This document shows positions 10,985-22,044 of a stretch of 64,000 nucleotides of DNA, one piece after another. The number at the start of each line of letters is the position of its first letter. The first letter of the stretch is position 1. This DNA is from Kingdonia uniflora. Taxonomy: Eukaryota > Streptophyta > Magnoliopsida > Ranunculales > Circaeasteraceae. The notes below the pieces were generated by a model, which was not told the origin of the DNA, made no database searches, and worked only from the letters and a program-made list of their open reading frames with translations. The position numbers and the translations under genes were made by a program. The stretch lies in NCBI GenBank assembly GCA_014058105.1, contig JACGCM010000635.1:558001-622000 (forward strand). The letters run 5' to 3'.

Positions 10985-11452
10985 TAATCCACAATACGAA
11001 TTGAGAAACCCTAAAACGAATAATTGTATGAAGAGCAAACCAATTGGTTGAGAAAAATTCTTTAGAGCTTCAATTGCTTAATCGAAATCAATTACAATTG
11101 AATTTACTCTCAAACCCTAAGTCTCTCTCTTAGAATTACAATGATCTAACATGATCTAATCTTGCATAACCTTGCCCCTTTTATAGGGTTACAAGTTTCT
11201 AGTTACAAAATATGACAAATATGCCCTTAAACGCCAAAAGAAATAGGCTGAATCGCGCCTCTGTTCGAACAGAAAACAAGCCTTTGTTCGAACTGTTCGA
11301 ACATAAAAAGTGTAAAAGTTTGTTTGAACAGAACTGTCCAAACTTTTCTTATTTGAATAGAAAACAAGTCAGTTCGTTCGAACGACTCCAAATCTCGTTC
11401 GAACGACTTGGTTAATTTTCATCAAAAATCTTTCTTAGATCCTCCTGGATCA
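10985..11452 (-). repeat. 3' LTR of the chromovirus
   Basis: A 468-bp LTR, minus orientation, TGATCC...GGATTA. It carries several TTCGAAC-containing palindromes near 11260-11405. Compared with the right LTR it has a small extra stretch near 11000-11017. Confidence 0.92.
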
Positions 11453-11490
11453 TGGCTCCCTCCTTTAGGAGCCTGAAGCTCATACTCAAG

Positions 11491-11901
11491 CTAGAACTGG
11501 AGATGTGGGAATGCGGCTATGCCCATTTCTCTGCTGTACCACTTCGACTTACTAGGTAGCTGACCCTTCTTCCCAACTCGGAATGACTCAATACTACCCC
11601 GTCTTGTAGCATGAACTTTCCTCTCTAGAATACCATTCTCTTGCAACGGATCTTCTCTTTCTATCCATAAGTCATCAACTGACGGTAGACGAGTGTCGAT
11701 TGTAGAGTCTTCATCTAAAAGAGACGTCTCAAACATCCTCAAATGCTTGGCATAAATCACCGAATACTGCCTATAAGGTGGCAAATCCAATTCATACTCA
11801 CATGTCTTGCCTTGCAGTAACTTTCGGCGAAACACACTACGCCCCTTGGGATCATTATATCCTGCAACATACTCTGACGAAATAATAGACTGTATCTGCA
11901 T
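11491..11901 (-). pseudogene. Chromovirus pol C-terminus with chromodomain-like tail
   Basis: A 136-codon minus-strand frame. Its middle (YRQYSVIYAKHLRMFE, LLDEDSTIDTRLPSVDDLW) and its end (ILERKVHATRRGSIESFRVG, then KSKWYSREMGI) follow the pattern ILDRR...(basic)...FLVKWKG...ATWE of the C-terminal chromodomain in plant chromoviruses. In known chromoviruses this domain steers integration by binding modified histone H3. The WKG core is altered to GKK and the aromatic cage looks incomplete, so the domain is probably not functional. The assignment is by pattern and position. Confidence 0.6.
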
Positions 11902-11907
11902 GGCTAC

Positions 11908-12396
11908 TTACATAGCGAAAGTAGTTGGTAATGGGGGTCGAGATAACCTATTAGTCATTTTGTTGTCCACTCCCTTCTTATACTTGATAATCAAGGGGAA
12001 TTGTTGGAGATACGACATCCCCTTCATCTGGCGAGCTTGCTGTAGCTTGGACTGTGTAGCTAAAAACTGGAATGGTCTGTGATCAGAATGTACCACAACC
12101 TCCTCGTGCAACTTTCCCATGTCGGTTTGTTGCTTATAAAACGTTGTCATTGTAGACAACACGCTAGCCGACGTACCCTCTTGAACCGATTGCACCAATA
12201 GCATAAATTTGCCGCTCGCATTAACGAACCGCTTCACCTGAGTCGCCGTTACTAAATTATTCGTAGTGACATGCTCCTTACTAGCATTGATATGAAACTC
12301 ATTTTCCTCCTTCACAAGACGATACCTGCGAGCTCTACGGTAATGAATCGCATCTCGGTCCCAAAGATAAGGGCTACCCAAGATGACCTGATACAT
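11908..12396 (-). pseudogene. Chromovirus protease C-terminus fused to RNase H end
   Basis: One minus-strand frame joins two distant parts of pol. The first residues (VILGSPYLWDRDAIHYRRARR) are the end of the aspartic protease region (consensus ILGMPWL...D...). The last part (VVHSDHRPFQFLATQSKLQQARQ, then QFPLIIKYKKGVDNKMTNRLSR) is the gypsy RNase H end (consensus TDHKSLKYL...NPRQRRW...). The RT domain that should separate them is deleted, with 40-60 residues of unclear origin between. The frame itself has stayed open across the join. Confidence 0.8.
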
Positions 12397-12691
12397 TCAA
12401 AGTAACCACCTCACACGTCACCTCGTCAATAAACCTTTCAGTGATCGCAAACTTGAATGTACACTGCTTCGTGATCATCAAATCCGTATCCTTTTGAATC
12501 CACCCCAAACTATACGGCTTATGATGAGCTGTAGTAGTCAAACCCATCTTCTTCACTAACGCCTCAGAAATCAAATTTTTTTGACTTCCCGGATCAACAA
12601 TGGCCTTGACTAGGCTCTGTTTTACTTGAATACTGACATGAAAAAGTTCTTCCCGACTTTCCTCTTTGGTAGCCAAAGTCTGCTGAAACAT
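12374..12691 (-). pseudogene. Chromovirus aspartic protease fragment
   Basis: The frame contains VKAIVDPGSQKNLISEALVK, which matches the retropepsin active-site block VLVDSGSTHNFI...A, with the catalytic DSG changed to DPG. That proline replaces the serine after the catalytic aspartate and should impair cleavage. It overlaps the next frame by 23 bases, consistent with a frameshift in what was one polyprotein. Confidence 0.75.
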
Positions 12692-12747
12692 AAGTGTAAG
12701 CTTATGATTCGGTTTATCTAAATCCGGGAGGTCAATAACCTCTGTGG

Positions 12748-13858
12748 CTAGTGCATATCTCTCTTTCTTACTCTTCTCCTCCTTCGGCCTAAGCTCCGGG
12801 TGAAGTTTCTAGCATTTATCTGAAATATGCTTACTCGTCTTACAATGATTGCAATAATTCTCCTTGTAGGAAGACCTCTCTTATTTGGACTCTCCCTTAT
12901 GCTCATTTTTCCAACTAGACCTGTACCCCGACTTGTTCTTGTCGTCTTCTTTGTCACTCTTCAAGTACTTGCCTTCAATAGTAATTGCGTTCACGGTAGC
13001 GTCCTCGATAGTAGTCACAGTAAAGAGCTTCAACTCTCTTCTAATGGACTCCGACAAACCCCCCGTGTACTTCATGAACACCTCATACTCGTCCACATCA
13101 ATGTCCAAAACCAAAGTTTGGTTATGAAACACTGTAGTGTACTCTTGTGCTCAAACTTTTGGCGCAAATTGTGCCATTTATACCATCTCTCTTGCTCATA
13201 CCCAATCGGATAAAATTATTTTCTCATTATTTACCTTGAATTCTTTTCAACTCAAACTTTCTATATCGTGCCGTTTTCGATAAGATTTCCACCACGTGAG
13301 TGCATGACTGGCGAATTTCAGCGTAGAAAAGCATATTTTCTGAGCATTGGAGTATTCGTAAATGGAAAAATAAGTTTCTAACCTAACTAACCAATTATCC
13401 AATATCTCGACATCGATTGAACCGTTGAATGCCGGAATTTCAATCTTAAAATTGATACGAAGATTACGTATATGATTCGATAACTTACCAATACCCGGTC
13501 GCTTCTTGACGGATTCGGCATCACTAGATTCACTATCTATCTCCGCATTACCCTCGTTTCCATCCATCTCCAGAACCCCCTTTTTCCTCAAGCGGCCTCA
13601 CCGTTGAGAGCGATCTCGTCGTTTCACCGAAGCGGAGGCCTTCGTGAGGTTCGTGAGACGCAATTGTTCTACCAACTCCCCTACAGTAGTAGTTAGGTCG
13701 AAAACTGTCGTTTCCAAAGTCGTGAGTCGATCGTCGGAATCGCCCGTCTCCAAATTAACCTTTTTCTTCGAGTTAGGTTTCCGATGAATCGTCAACGGAC
13801 TTACTAGCTTCTCCTTCGTTTGCTTGAGACGGTCACGTGTAGAGACCATAAACCACAA
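12748..13858 (-). pseudogene. Chromovirus gag with CCHC zinc knuckle, broken
   Basis: Gag begins at or near the ATG at 13849 (MVSTRDRLKQTKEKL), followed by a predicted helical stretch (LETTVFDLTTTVGELVEQLR). After a break it continues at 13247-13591 with the gag core (FKIEIPAFNGSIDVEILDNW, then ASHALTWWKS), typical of Ty3 capsid. The 12881-13132 frame continues it (YTGGLSESIRRELKLF). A zinc knuckle CNHC-KTSK-H-ISDK-C spacing (CX2CX4HX4C) can be read near 12825-12860 and is followed by a stop. At least three disruptions are present. The protein would form the particle that packages element RNA. Confidence 0.85.
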
Positions 13859-13896
13859 TCACTCCTAAGAATCGTAACTAAAAAACTCATACCACT

Positions 13897-14310
13897 TAAT
13901 CCACAATACGAATAATTGTACGAAGAACAAACCAATTGGTTGGGAAAAATTCTTTTAGAGCTTCAATTGTTTAATCGAAATCAATTACAATTGAATTCCT
14001 CTCAAACCCTAAGTCTCTCTCTTAGAATTGCATTGATCTAATATGATCTAATCTTGCCTAGCCTTGCCCTTTTATAGGGTTACAAGTTCCTAGTTACAAA
14101 ATAAGACAAATATGTCCTTAAACGCCTAAAGAAATAGGCTGAATCGCGTCTCTGTTCGAACAGAATAGTTTGAACTTTTCTTATTCGAATAGAAAATAAA
14201 TCTGTTCAAGTCTGTTTGAACAGACTTGAAGTCGTTCGAACGACTCTAAATCTCGTTTGAACGACTTGGTCTATTTTCATCAAAAATCTTCCTTAGATCC
14301 TCTTGGATCA
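13897..14310 (-). repeat. 5' LTR of the chromovirus
   Basis: A 414-bp LTR directly repeating 10985-11452, next to gag and therefore the 5' LTR of this minus-strand element. It has fewer TTCGAAC copies than its partner and several substitutions, so the insertion is not recent. Confidence 0.92.
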
Positions 14311-14315
14311 CTAAG

Positions 14316-15488
14316 TCCTAAACCAAACCCAGACAATTAGACTGACAACAATTAGACTGACAGGAATAATATTTATGTTAAACTATGTAACTAAATGCTT
14401 AACATCATTGAGACTCAAGAAAAAAGTACTAGTTTTCATGGTAAGCCCAATTTTTATCTTGAGGTCCGTATTATTGTGTTAGACTGTAATTGGTATTGGT
14501 AGATAGTACTATTTTGCTCGATGATATGACGAACTTTGCATCTTAGACACATGGTTAAGAATATACTCAATATATCTTATATGCCAAATTGATACATCCA
14601 GTACTTGGTTGAAGGAATGACATATAGGTTGATTTTTGGTGGAACATTAAATTTGATATCACGATCCTCGCTTGGCACACCACCTAAGCCGAAAAAATTA
14701 CTTATATCGCTTATATATCTTAAAATTACTTTGTAATTGAGAAACAAACAATTTCTCACAGGTATGAAGAATGCCAAGGAAAAGTTCAACTGGGAGATCT
14801 CTTTCAGGTCCGAGGATAAATTCTTTTCTCTTGCGAAGGTAGCTTTTCTGGCTATATATGCGGTTACTCAAAAGGAACGTAATGCTGACTCTACTTTGGG
14901 ATTAATAATCAGCTTGAACATATCAATGTGTATTGTCGATATTAAACTTATGAGATTGATTTAGCATATGCAATCTTCTATGTGACAAATCTAAGTGCAG
15001 CCTCCTAAGCCCATACTACTATTGCTTTTTATTTGCTTGTTTAGCATTTTTAGTAATCCTTTGATTTGTGCAGTAAGGAAGGAGCAAGCGTAGAACAATA
15101 TTGATGCCGTTTTTCTTCAAGTTGAGAAGTTCACAAAGTAGTGGTACGGATTTTGAACTTCAAGCTCCTCACTGAATTCAAACCATATTTGTTTATTTAT
15201 GCTTTGGAATTTAAGTATATTCACCACATATAGATCTTCTTTGTTGTTGTTAGGAAATATTGAAATAGTTGGTAAGGTAGGATTCATGCTAATGAAGTCG
15301 GCACAAGTCCTGTAAAATATTTTGCATTATTTTTTCTATTTACGATTACTATTTCTTGTATGATTTGATTTTTTCTGATGGACTATAAGCTCAAAATGGT
15401 GAGCGCGCTCAAACTTTTGTGAGGTTGATGGTTCAAATCTATCTAGTCCAAATTTGGAGAGGTTAATGGTCTTCATTATGATTAAAGA
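14316..15488 (+). other. Gene-like sequence carried in the CACTA element (right part)
   Basis: Candidate exons appear on the plus strand. One follows TTTCTCACAG| near 14760 and reads MKNAKEKFNWEISFRSEDKF, with an internal AG|GT-like site near 14806. A second follows TTTGTGCAG near 15073 and reads KEEQA-like then NIDAVFLQVEKF. Intervening DNA is T-rich as in plant introns. I do not recognise the protein. Together with 10226-10984 it may be one captured gene segment, later split by the chromovirus. Confidence 0.35.
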
Positions 15489-15873
15489 AAATATGGTCTT
15501 TATTATGATTAGATGACAAATATATATGTCGTATATGTTTAGCTAAAACGACATTCTTTGGAAAAAGAACGACACATATTACTATCGCATTTTTCTTAAA
15601 GTACAACATATTTTTGTCGTTTATGTCCTTGAAACGACAAAAAGCGCAATATTTATAAGTGTCATATTTTTTATTTATAAGAAACGACATATTTATGTCG
15701 TATTTTTATTTATAAGAAATGACATTTATATATTGTAAAGTAACGGCATTTATAACTGTTGGTAACAAAAACGACATCGTTTTTAACGACAGTTGTTAAC
15801 GATAGAATATCCGTAGTTAATCTAGTATTAATGACAAATATTTCTGCCGTTAATAACCATTTTTCACGTAGTG
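15489..15873. repeat. Right subterminal repeat zone of the CACTA element
   Basis: At least nine copies or inverted copies of TATGTCGTAT / AAACGACATA lie between 15515 and 15800, including back-to-back pairs that could fold (ACGACATATTTATGTCGT at 15683). They lead into the terminal CACTACGTGAAAAATGG. Confidence 0.8.
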
Positions 15874-15959
15874 CTCTGAGACCAATTTCAAAATAGATAG
15901 TAAGACATTAGGTAAAGAAAAACTTATAACAATGAAAATAGAGTAGATTACAACATCCC

Positions 15960-16112
15960 CTAGGTAGAGAGAACTTCACCTATATCACCTTCATCATCTT
16001 CAACTACAATTTCTAGATTTTCGCTTATTATGTGGATGAAGTTATCCTCGTCTAATGGCTCGGGCACAAAGTCAGTATTGGCCTTCAACCAATCCTCACA
16101 ATCTGGACCCAT
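15960..16112 (-). CDS. Short acidic reading frame, unknown, possible 3' exon or gene fragment
   Basis: A minus-strand frame of 50 residues from ATG 16112 to TAG 15960, just outside the CACTA right end. It has a strongly acidic, protein-like composition (DCEDWLKANTDFVPEPLDED, then EIVVEDDEGDIGE). Upstream at about 16276 another frame begins MTEAD then a stop, then VVNQFIEVLQGFV. It may be the tail of a broken host or transposase gene. I do not recognise the family. Low confidence that it is coding. Confidence 0.3.
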   Translation of the reverse strand: MGPDCEDWLKANTDFVPEPLDEDNFIHIISENLEIVVEDDEGDIGEVLST

Positions 16113-16279
16113 TTGTCCACTATCTTTAACAACAAATAAGTTTCAAGTTGCCTAACCAGGCCGTTGTTAATCTTTTCTTGAAGTGGAGTAATACTCGCGT
16201 AATTTTTTGAATCCTTGCGACAAAACCTTGGAGTACTTCAATAAATTGGTTTACAACTTAATCTGCTTCAGTCATTATT

Positions 16280-17240
16280 CAAAGATTGAGTTGGAAAGGA
16301 ATTGGCCTTTTGCGTTCAAAGCTGTTAGTTTATATAGTGGAAGAGATGAAGTTGATACATGAACCGACCTTGTTGGTTTGCATAGTCTTTCATTTAATTA
16401 TAGTCATAAATGAGATTAATGCATGGACCGCTGCAAAGTATAACTGATATTCAACATTCATCTTCTCTATAGAGTGGCAGATGATAAGGTAGACTTGACA
16501 ATGAAATAACTCAGAAAATAATAAGTATTAGCGCAGCCCCCGCAAATGAAAGACTATGCAAACCAACTTTGGGTAGAGTTGAAAAACATATTACAAGATG
16601 AACAATAATAAATGACAGGATATCAATTGACAAATAGAAAATTAAAATATAATAAGCACTAGGGATAATGCTACAATTACATATGCCATTAATGATGTTA
16701 TAGTCTATTATAGGTATGAATTGTTTAATGTTTTTGGAGATAGACTGTTTCAGTGTCAAACACCAATTTTACTATGTTTCGAGATGTTAGAGAAAAGCAT
16801 TGGAATTGCTAGACACTGATGTATTGATAGGTTTTGTTAGATTATAGTTCGATTTATGCATATGACAATGGTAAAGATATGATGAAGTAGAGAAGGTTTC
16901 GCTTAGAAAGCAGCTTTTGTTTGGGGCAAAGTAACATTTGTACAGCGAGTAATACATAAAACATTGTAGCACTTGTCATTCATTTACTGTTCATTAGAAA
17001 TATTAAACTTAATCTTTTGGGGACTAGGTGTAAGACTAGGTGGAATAGGCTTGTAGGTCGCATCAGAGTATGGTTTGAGGTATGAAAGTATCGAATTAAG
17101 TAAATTTTAGGCAAAGTATCGAAGTAGAAAATTTGGCCTCAGTGGGTATATATATATATTTTTTGAGTAATTTCCAAAAGCCAAACGCTAAATGGGATGT
17201 AATCCATTCGGTTTTCCCATACTACACTAATTCATTTTAT
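16280..17240. other. No gene recognised
   Basis: AT-rich sequence with short chance openings on both strands. It ends near a TATATATATAT run (17148-17158) before the LINE remnant begins. Confidence 0.35.
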
Positions 17241-18974
17241 GTTTAGTCAAGCGGTTCACAAAGATGTCGATTGAAACTGTTGTTACTTATGTTCCAAGCA
17301 GGTAGATCCACTCTAATAAAAGCTGTTACTTTTGTTGCAGTCTATCAAATGTCTTCTTTTCTGTTTTTAACTACTACTCATAAGAAGTTGGATTTTCCTT
17401 ATGTAACAATTTTTGGTGGGGTAACAATAGTAAAGGGGGCAAGAAAATCCACTAAGCTAAATGGAATAAAAAATGTCTACCTAAATCAGAAGGGGGTCAA
17501 GGGTTTATACAAGCTGAAAATGAAAAATTGGCCTTATTAGCTAAATATCGTTAGAAGTTCTTAATGAACAAATAATTGTTTAACTAGAATTTTTAAAGCA
17601 AAATATTATCCTCACACTACTTTTCTTCGATGCCTATAAAACCTAATATTTCACCTTTCTGGAGAGGAATCTTTGGAACTAGAGATAAAATACAACTTTT
17701 CTTATGTTGGAAGTTAGGAACTGATCATAACATCCATATTTGGAATGATAACTGAATTCCAAGTTTAGAAACTAGAAAACCCATACAACCTCTTAAATTT
17801 GCATATCATGTGAACGGAGTATTTGAATTTATTGATGCAGAAGGTAGATAATGGAATATTCCTCTTCTCAAAACTTGTTTTTTGGATTTTGAAATTTCAG
17901 CTATTCAATTTATTCCTATTCCTCAATTCTACGTAGTGAACAAAATGAGATTGTGGCCAGAGACTAATGGCCAGTTTTCTGTTAAATCTGCATATAATAA
18001 TTTATCTAAACCTACTCTTATTCCTAATCCTCTCAGTTACTGGTTTAAACTCATCTGGAAATTAAAGATTTCTTTCAGAATACAACTATTTGCCTAGAAG
18101 ATGCTCTATAATTTAGTATCTACTACTAAAAAAAAGTATTTGAACATCACTTCCACCCTACTGCCCTCTGTTCTATCTGTCAAACCCATGAAGAAGAATT
18201 TTAACATGCTCTGTGCTTAAGCCCTTGGACCGTTCCAGTTTGGTTTGCATCCACCTTTAGTTTTAGAACTACAAATTGGCCCGGTTGCTGGTCAATTATG
18301 AATGTTCTTTCTTGTATTAAATTGTACTCTATTTCTAATATTGACTTCCAGTTTAATTTAAGTCTTTTTTTCTCTATGTTCCCAAATCTGGCAGTCTAGA
18401 AATACTTTTGTTTGAAGATAAACAAGTGTGCATTAAATTGTACTCTATTTATAATATTGACTTCCAGTTTAATTTAAGCCTGTTTTTTCTCTATGTTCCC
18501 AAATCTGGCAGTCTAGAAATAGACTTTTGTTTGAAGATAAACAAGTATGCATTAAAAAAATTCTTTCTGCCTCTGCTTCTCAAGTTATTTTCACCGAACC
18601 ACTTCTTTCTACCCCACCCTGCCTGTGGAGCTTATTTGTGCATCAGTACTGCAATGTGCATTGATGATAGATGCTGCTAGAGATCAACATTCACGGTTAA
18701 CTGGATTGGGTTTTATTTTTCTTAACCCCCTTATTCAAAATTGAATTTGCAAGCTATGAACACTAATTTACAATATCTGTTGAGGAGGCAGAAGCTTGTG
18801 CAGTTTGGAGAGGGATCAGTTTGAGTACTTCTTTCAAACAAGTGTATTTTTTGAATTTTTGTAATGCAAAAATATTGTGGAGGCTCTCTGTATTAAGTCT
18901 AGAGATATATCATGGCAAGCTGATACATTCTGCCAGAATACTCTCCATTTGGGACTGCAGTTCAAAGACCTAAA
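17241..18974 (+). mobile_element. L1-type LINE remnant (RT end, zf-RVT, RNase H)
   Basis: The 17271-17540 frame has the C-terminal RT motif of plant non-LTR elements (AGRSTLIKAVTFVAVYQMSS, then KKLDF). The 17900-18230 stretch carries the zf-RVT region (YWFKLIWKLKISFRIQLFA, then a TAG where tryptophan is usual, and a worn cysteine segment). RNase H-like sequence (EAEACAVWRGISLS, near 18787) follows, then CIKSRDISWQADTF near 18890. It is cut at 18975 by a copia-type LTR. Many stops are present and the endonuclease is absent. LINEs copy themselves at a nicked chromosomal target. Confidence 0.85.
18316..18550. repeat. Tandem duplication within the LINE, 116-bp period
   Basis: ATTAAATTGTACTCTATTT begins at 18316 and again at 18432. 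Both copies run through TTGACTTCCAGTTTAATTTA, CCCAAATCTGGCAGTCTAGA and GAAGATAAACAAGT. A few substitutions separate them. Confidence 0.9.
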
Positions 18975-19576
18975 TGTCGAGTATGCAATTGAATTGGAGT
19001 TCGATCGTGTTCGTAGAACGAAAAGAGTCGAAGATGCGAATAAAAAAAAAGGCTGTTTTTTTACTTTTAGTTCAAACTGAAGCTGGAAAGTTGAGGTAGA
19101 AAATTCTTGTTCGAACTGAATGTTGGCTGGTCCTTTGGATTTTCAGTTTGAGAGGGGACTTTTTCAGTTCGAACTGAAAACGTATTTCAACTAAAGTTAA
19201 GTTGTATGGTCACCGTTAACTTGCCTTGTGATACGTAATTTGGCTCCTACACGTGTAATATCTTTCTCAATATATAAATACTTAAGGTATTTTTTAGGTT
19301 TTGTTACTGCTAATGTGAGTTTAATTCTAGAGTGAGAAAGCTAAGGTTTGGGACACTTCATTAAAAGCTTTGAAAAAGCTCGAGTGATTGTAACATTTTG
19401 ATATTTGATTAGTGAATTATTCGTGTCGGGAGTGGTTTTTTAACCTAAAAGGTTTCCACTTCTTTTCTCCGGGTAAATCGTTGTGTGATTTTACTTTCTC
19501 GTTCTTGTTCAATTTCTTGATTGGCGATTGCGTGAGTTCGTTCTTGGTGTAGAATTGGGATTAGTTAATACTAAAA
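18975..19576 (+). repeat. Copia-type LTR, probably solo, related to but distinct from the A/C/D family
   Basis: It begins TGTCGAGTATGC and shows the same order of landmarks as copia A: several TTCGAACTGAA palindromes, a TATAAATAC near 19274, TAGAGTGAGAAAGCTAAGGTTTG, CTCCGGGTAAATCG and a tail GGGATTAGTTAA. Close relatives of its AGTTCGAACTG motifs appear in the LTR at 37527-38227. No pol was recognised on either side, so it is read as a solo LTR. The right border is approximate. Confidence 0.7.
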
Positions 19577-19814
19577 TTTTTGTATGTAAATGCAATGTAT
19601 AATGAGCCAGCCCACAATCTTGTCCAATTAGGGAAGTTGAGTAGTAGTTATTTTGAGGGGGAACATGATCCCCCTAGTATTTAGGAGTTTGTAACCGAAC
19701 TTAAACATGTTTTTGTTGCTTAATATATTTTTTTTGCTTAAAAAAACATAATCGGATAAAGGCCAAAATGAAACTTCATCTCATCAAACTTGAGAAAATA
19801 AAATAAACTATATT

Positions 19815-20122
19815 ACAACTAGAGGTTCCATCTCAAAACCAGTGGGCAATGAGAGGTGTTACCCCAGGATCTTATATTTTGAGGTGCAAGGCTATGTGTG
19901 TTTAATGTGAGACTATTTATCTCAACACGCCCCTTCATGTGTGACATAATTTATGAGCTCAACATGTAGACGAATATTTGGGTGACGCGGAGAAGCAGGC
20001 TGTTGGGCTCGACACATGGAAGAAATACCCTCTTTGATACCATATTAGAACTTGAGGTTCCATCTAAAAACCAATTGGCAATGAGAGAAGTTGCCACATG
20101 ATTTTATATTTTGAGGTGCAAG
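19815..20122 (+). repeat. Short interspersed repeat, two partial copies
   Basis: A block GAGGTTCCATCTCAAAACC...TTATATTTTGAGGTGCAAG followed by CTATGTGTG and a CTATTTATCTCAACA end occurs at 19818-19936. It starts again at 20051. The second copy is broken after GAGGTGCAAG at 20122 by copia C and resumes at 24336 with GCTATGCGCGCCCGATG and ends CTATTTATCTCAACA near 24375. The intact first copy confirms that copia C is an insertion. Confidence 0.75.
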
Positions 20123-20395
20123 TATTGAAGAATGAACTCGAATTATGTTCATTGCAGTTCGTGGGACGAACAAGGATCGAAGACTAAAGGAGAAGATTAT
20201 TTGTATGACTTTTTGGTGTTCTGTTCGAATAGAATATTGTATGTTCGAATAAATTCAAAGTCTATTCGAATAGATGTCTCAGAAGTTGGTCCGTTCGAAT
20301 ATATTTTGGACTCTATTCGAATAGACCTCGTAAACTTAGTTTTATAAGTAAAGTTCGTTCAACACTCTCAAGTTCTATTTCTTCTAAATCGCCTA
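20123..20395 (+). repeat. 5' LTR of copia C, truncated
   Basis: It matches the first 270 bp of the copia A and C 3' LTRs, including GAACTCGAATTATGTTCA and four TTCGAATA motifs. The LTR then stops: the downstream half present in the 3' LTR is missing and internal gag-like sequence follows. The first two bases are TA instead of TG. Confidence 0.75.
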
Positions 20396-20428
20396 AAGTG
20401 AGTACGGATAATTGACAAACTATCAAAG

Positions 20429-21560
20429 ATGTTTGCATTAGTTTTGAGTGATTTAAATTCTCAGAAGTGTGTTACGAGTGTTTCAAATTTTTGTAAGTGG
20501 GTTACTTTCAGCGACGTAGTAGAAGTCTTTGGTGAAGATTCTCGCGTAATACATTTTGGAGCTTCGTTGTTAACATTGGGTGATTACTCGGATGTTGAAG
20601 TTAGAGGAAGGAGAGTTTCACATATTGAGAATGGAAGCAAAAAACACATAAATGCATGAAATTGTGATTAACAAGATATTTGTTAGAATTGCGGTAAATT
20701 TGGTTATAAGAAGGTGGATTGTAGATCAACGAAAAAGAGAATATCTGTAAAGAAACGTTCGGTGGTTTTCTTCGAAGAAGGTAAAATTTTTGAGAACATT
20801 TTCAATCTTAGTTCCAATGATTTGTGTGATATGACTTACAAAATTTGGGGTAAACCATGTTAATGTGATTCATGGTACTCATGATGAGTCATATTGGTTA
20901 CCTTATGATGTTTGTATGAAGCTGAACTTAGACTTGGATGTTTTATTGGAAATTACGTTGGGTAAATGCGAATTGTCTAGCTATGATGAGTACTATCACA
21001 TAGTAGATAATAGACATATTTGGATACGGTGCAATATGTGTCTAGTATGGCTAGAAATATGTTTTCGAGCAAACTATCAGACTAGGGTCTTTTGGCTACC
21101 TTTTGCGATGATGCTTTTAAGATCATGAAGGAAGCTATCATTATTATAGCTTGGTGCAAAAGACAAGATGCGTACTTAGGGATGCGTAACGCTAATGATG
21201 AGATTGTTAGTGTTACTTCGATGGTGGACTCTAGAGCATGGCACGAGAAACTTGGTCATGTGAACAATTGGATGAAAGCATTGTTCTCGAGGAGAATACT
21301 TGACAAATTAAAATTGATAGATATGTTTTTTTGTGAAGAAGTTGTCTTGGTAAAGCAAAGGAAGGTCAGGTTTCTTAGAAAGAGAAGAAAATATAATATG
21401 AGATTAAACTACTTATACGATGATGTATGGAAACTGCCTAGAGTTAGTTCCAACGGGGGATTTAATGGTTTTGTTGTTTTCATTGGTGATTCCTTACGAG
21501 AGTTTGGTGTACATTTCTTGACGAATGAAGCAGATCGGTTTGATGTCTTCCCTAGAAGGT
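20429..21560 (+). pseudogene. Copia C gag, pre-integrase and integrase remnants
   Basis: 20429-20659 is a gag-like acidic frame. A worn zinc-knuckle-like NCGKFGYKKVDC can be read near 20690-20725. The frame at 21092-21562 holds the GAG-pre-integrase block (SRAWHEKLGHVNNWMKALFS, then DKLKLIDMFFCEEVVLVKQR) and the start of integrase (YDDVWKLPRVSSNGGFNGFV, FIGDSLREFGVHFL). Parts of the catalytic core are altered or missing. Protease was not recognised with confidence. Confidence 0.7.
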
Positions 21561-22044
21561 AAGCTTAGGTTGAGATTGAGATGGGTTCAATGTTGAAGCG
21601 TCTTGGGTCTAATGGTGATGGTAATTAATTTTACAGTGAGGACTTTGTTTTGTTAGATGCATCTATTAGGATTGAAAAGCTTGAGAAGATCCTAATGACA
21701 TCACAATGGGTTGGTACGGTTGAAATTGTGGTTTGTGAGATTGCTGAAAGGGTGCGGAGTATGAAATGTTTCATCAAGTTGTTAAAATTTTAACAGTTGA
21801 AATAGAGCTTTGGTATGCATTGGATCTTGGGCTATTAGAAGAGATCACTTGGACGAAAAAGGAGCCAATCATTTATATATATATATACTACTACTATATA
21901 TATATATATCTACTATAGTAGTAGATCATTACTAGATAATATGTCTAATTTGTGCATGTTCATTAGATATGTTTGATGATTTTGGTAACCGATCTTGTGA
22001 TGCAAAAAATTGGAAAATTATCCAACTTATTGATGTGATATCCA

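Larger units (their letters stand above)
10985..14310 (-). mobile_element. Ty3-gypsy chromovirus-like element, internally deleted
   Basis: Direct LTRs (10985-11452 and 13897-14310) flank a 2.4-kb minus-strand interior. The perfect target duplication CTAAG stands at 10980-10984 and 14311-14315. A primer-binding-like TGGTATGAG lies two bases inside the right LTR, and a polypurine tract (TAAAGGAGGGAGCCA on the minus strand) abuts the left LTR. The interior keeps gag, a zinc knuckle, the protease region, the end of RNase H and a C-terminal chromodomain-like stretch. Most of the RT and the integrase core are missing, so it would depend on proteins from elsewhere. Confidence 0.93.
10058..15873. mobile_element. 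CACTA-type DNA transposon, non-autonomous, split by a gypsy element
   Basis: The right end is CACTACGTGAAAAATGG in reverse complement (15857-15873). The left end TACTACATAAAAAC (10058) is the same terminus altered mostly by C to T and G to A changes. The flanks carry a perfect 3-bp duplication CTC (10055-10057 and 15874-15876), the size CACTA transposases make. Both subterminal zones are packed with TGTCGT/ACGACA motifs, a CACTA hallmark. No TNP2-like or TNPA-like transposase reading frame is present. Removing the nested gypsy element leaves an element of about 2.5 kb. Confidence 0.85.

Noticed and set aside
15490..15873. Spaced short repeats as a CRISPR array
   Set aside because: The motifs are in both orientations with irregular spacing and match CACTA subterminal repeats; the DNA is a plant nuclear sequence.
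21875..21915. TA-rich stretch as an origin or promoter
   Set aside because: Simple (TA)n microsatellite inside copia C with nothing functional around it.
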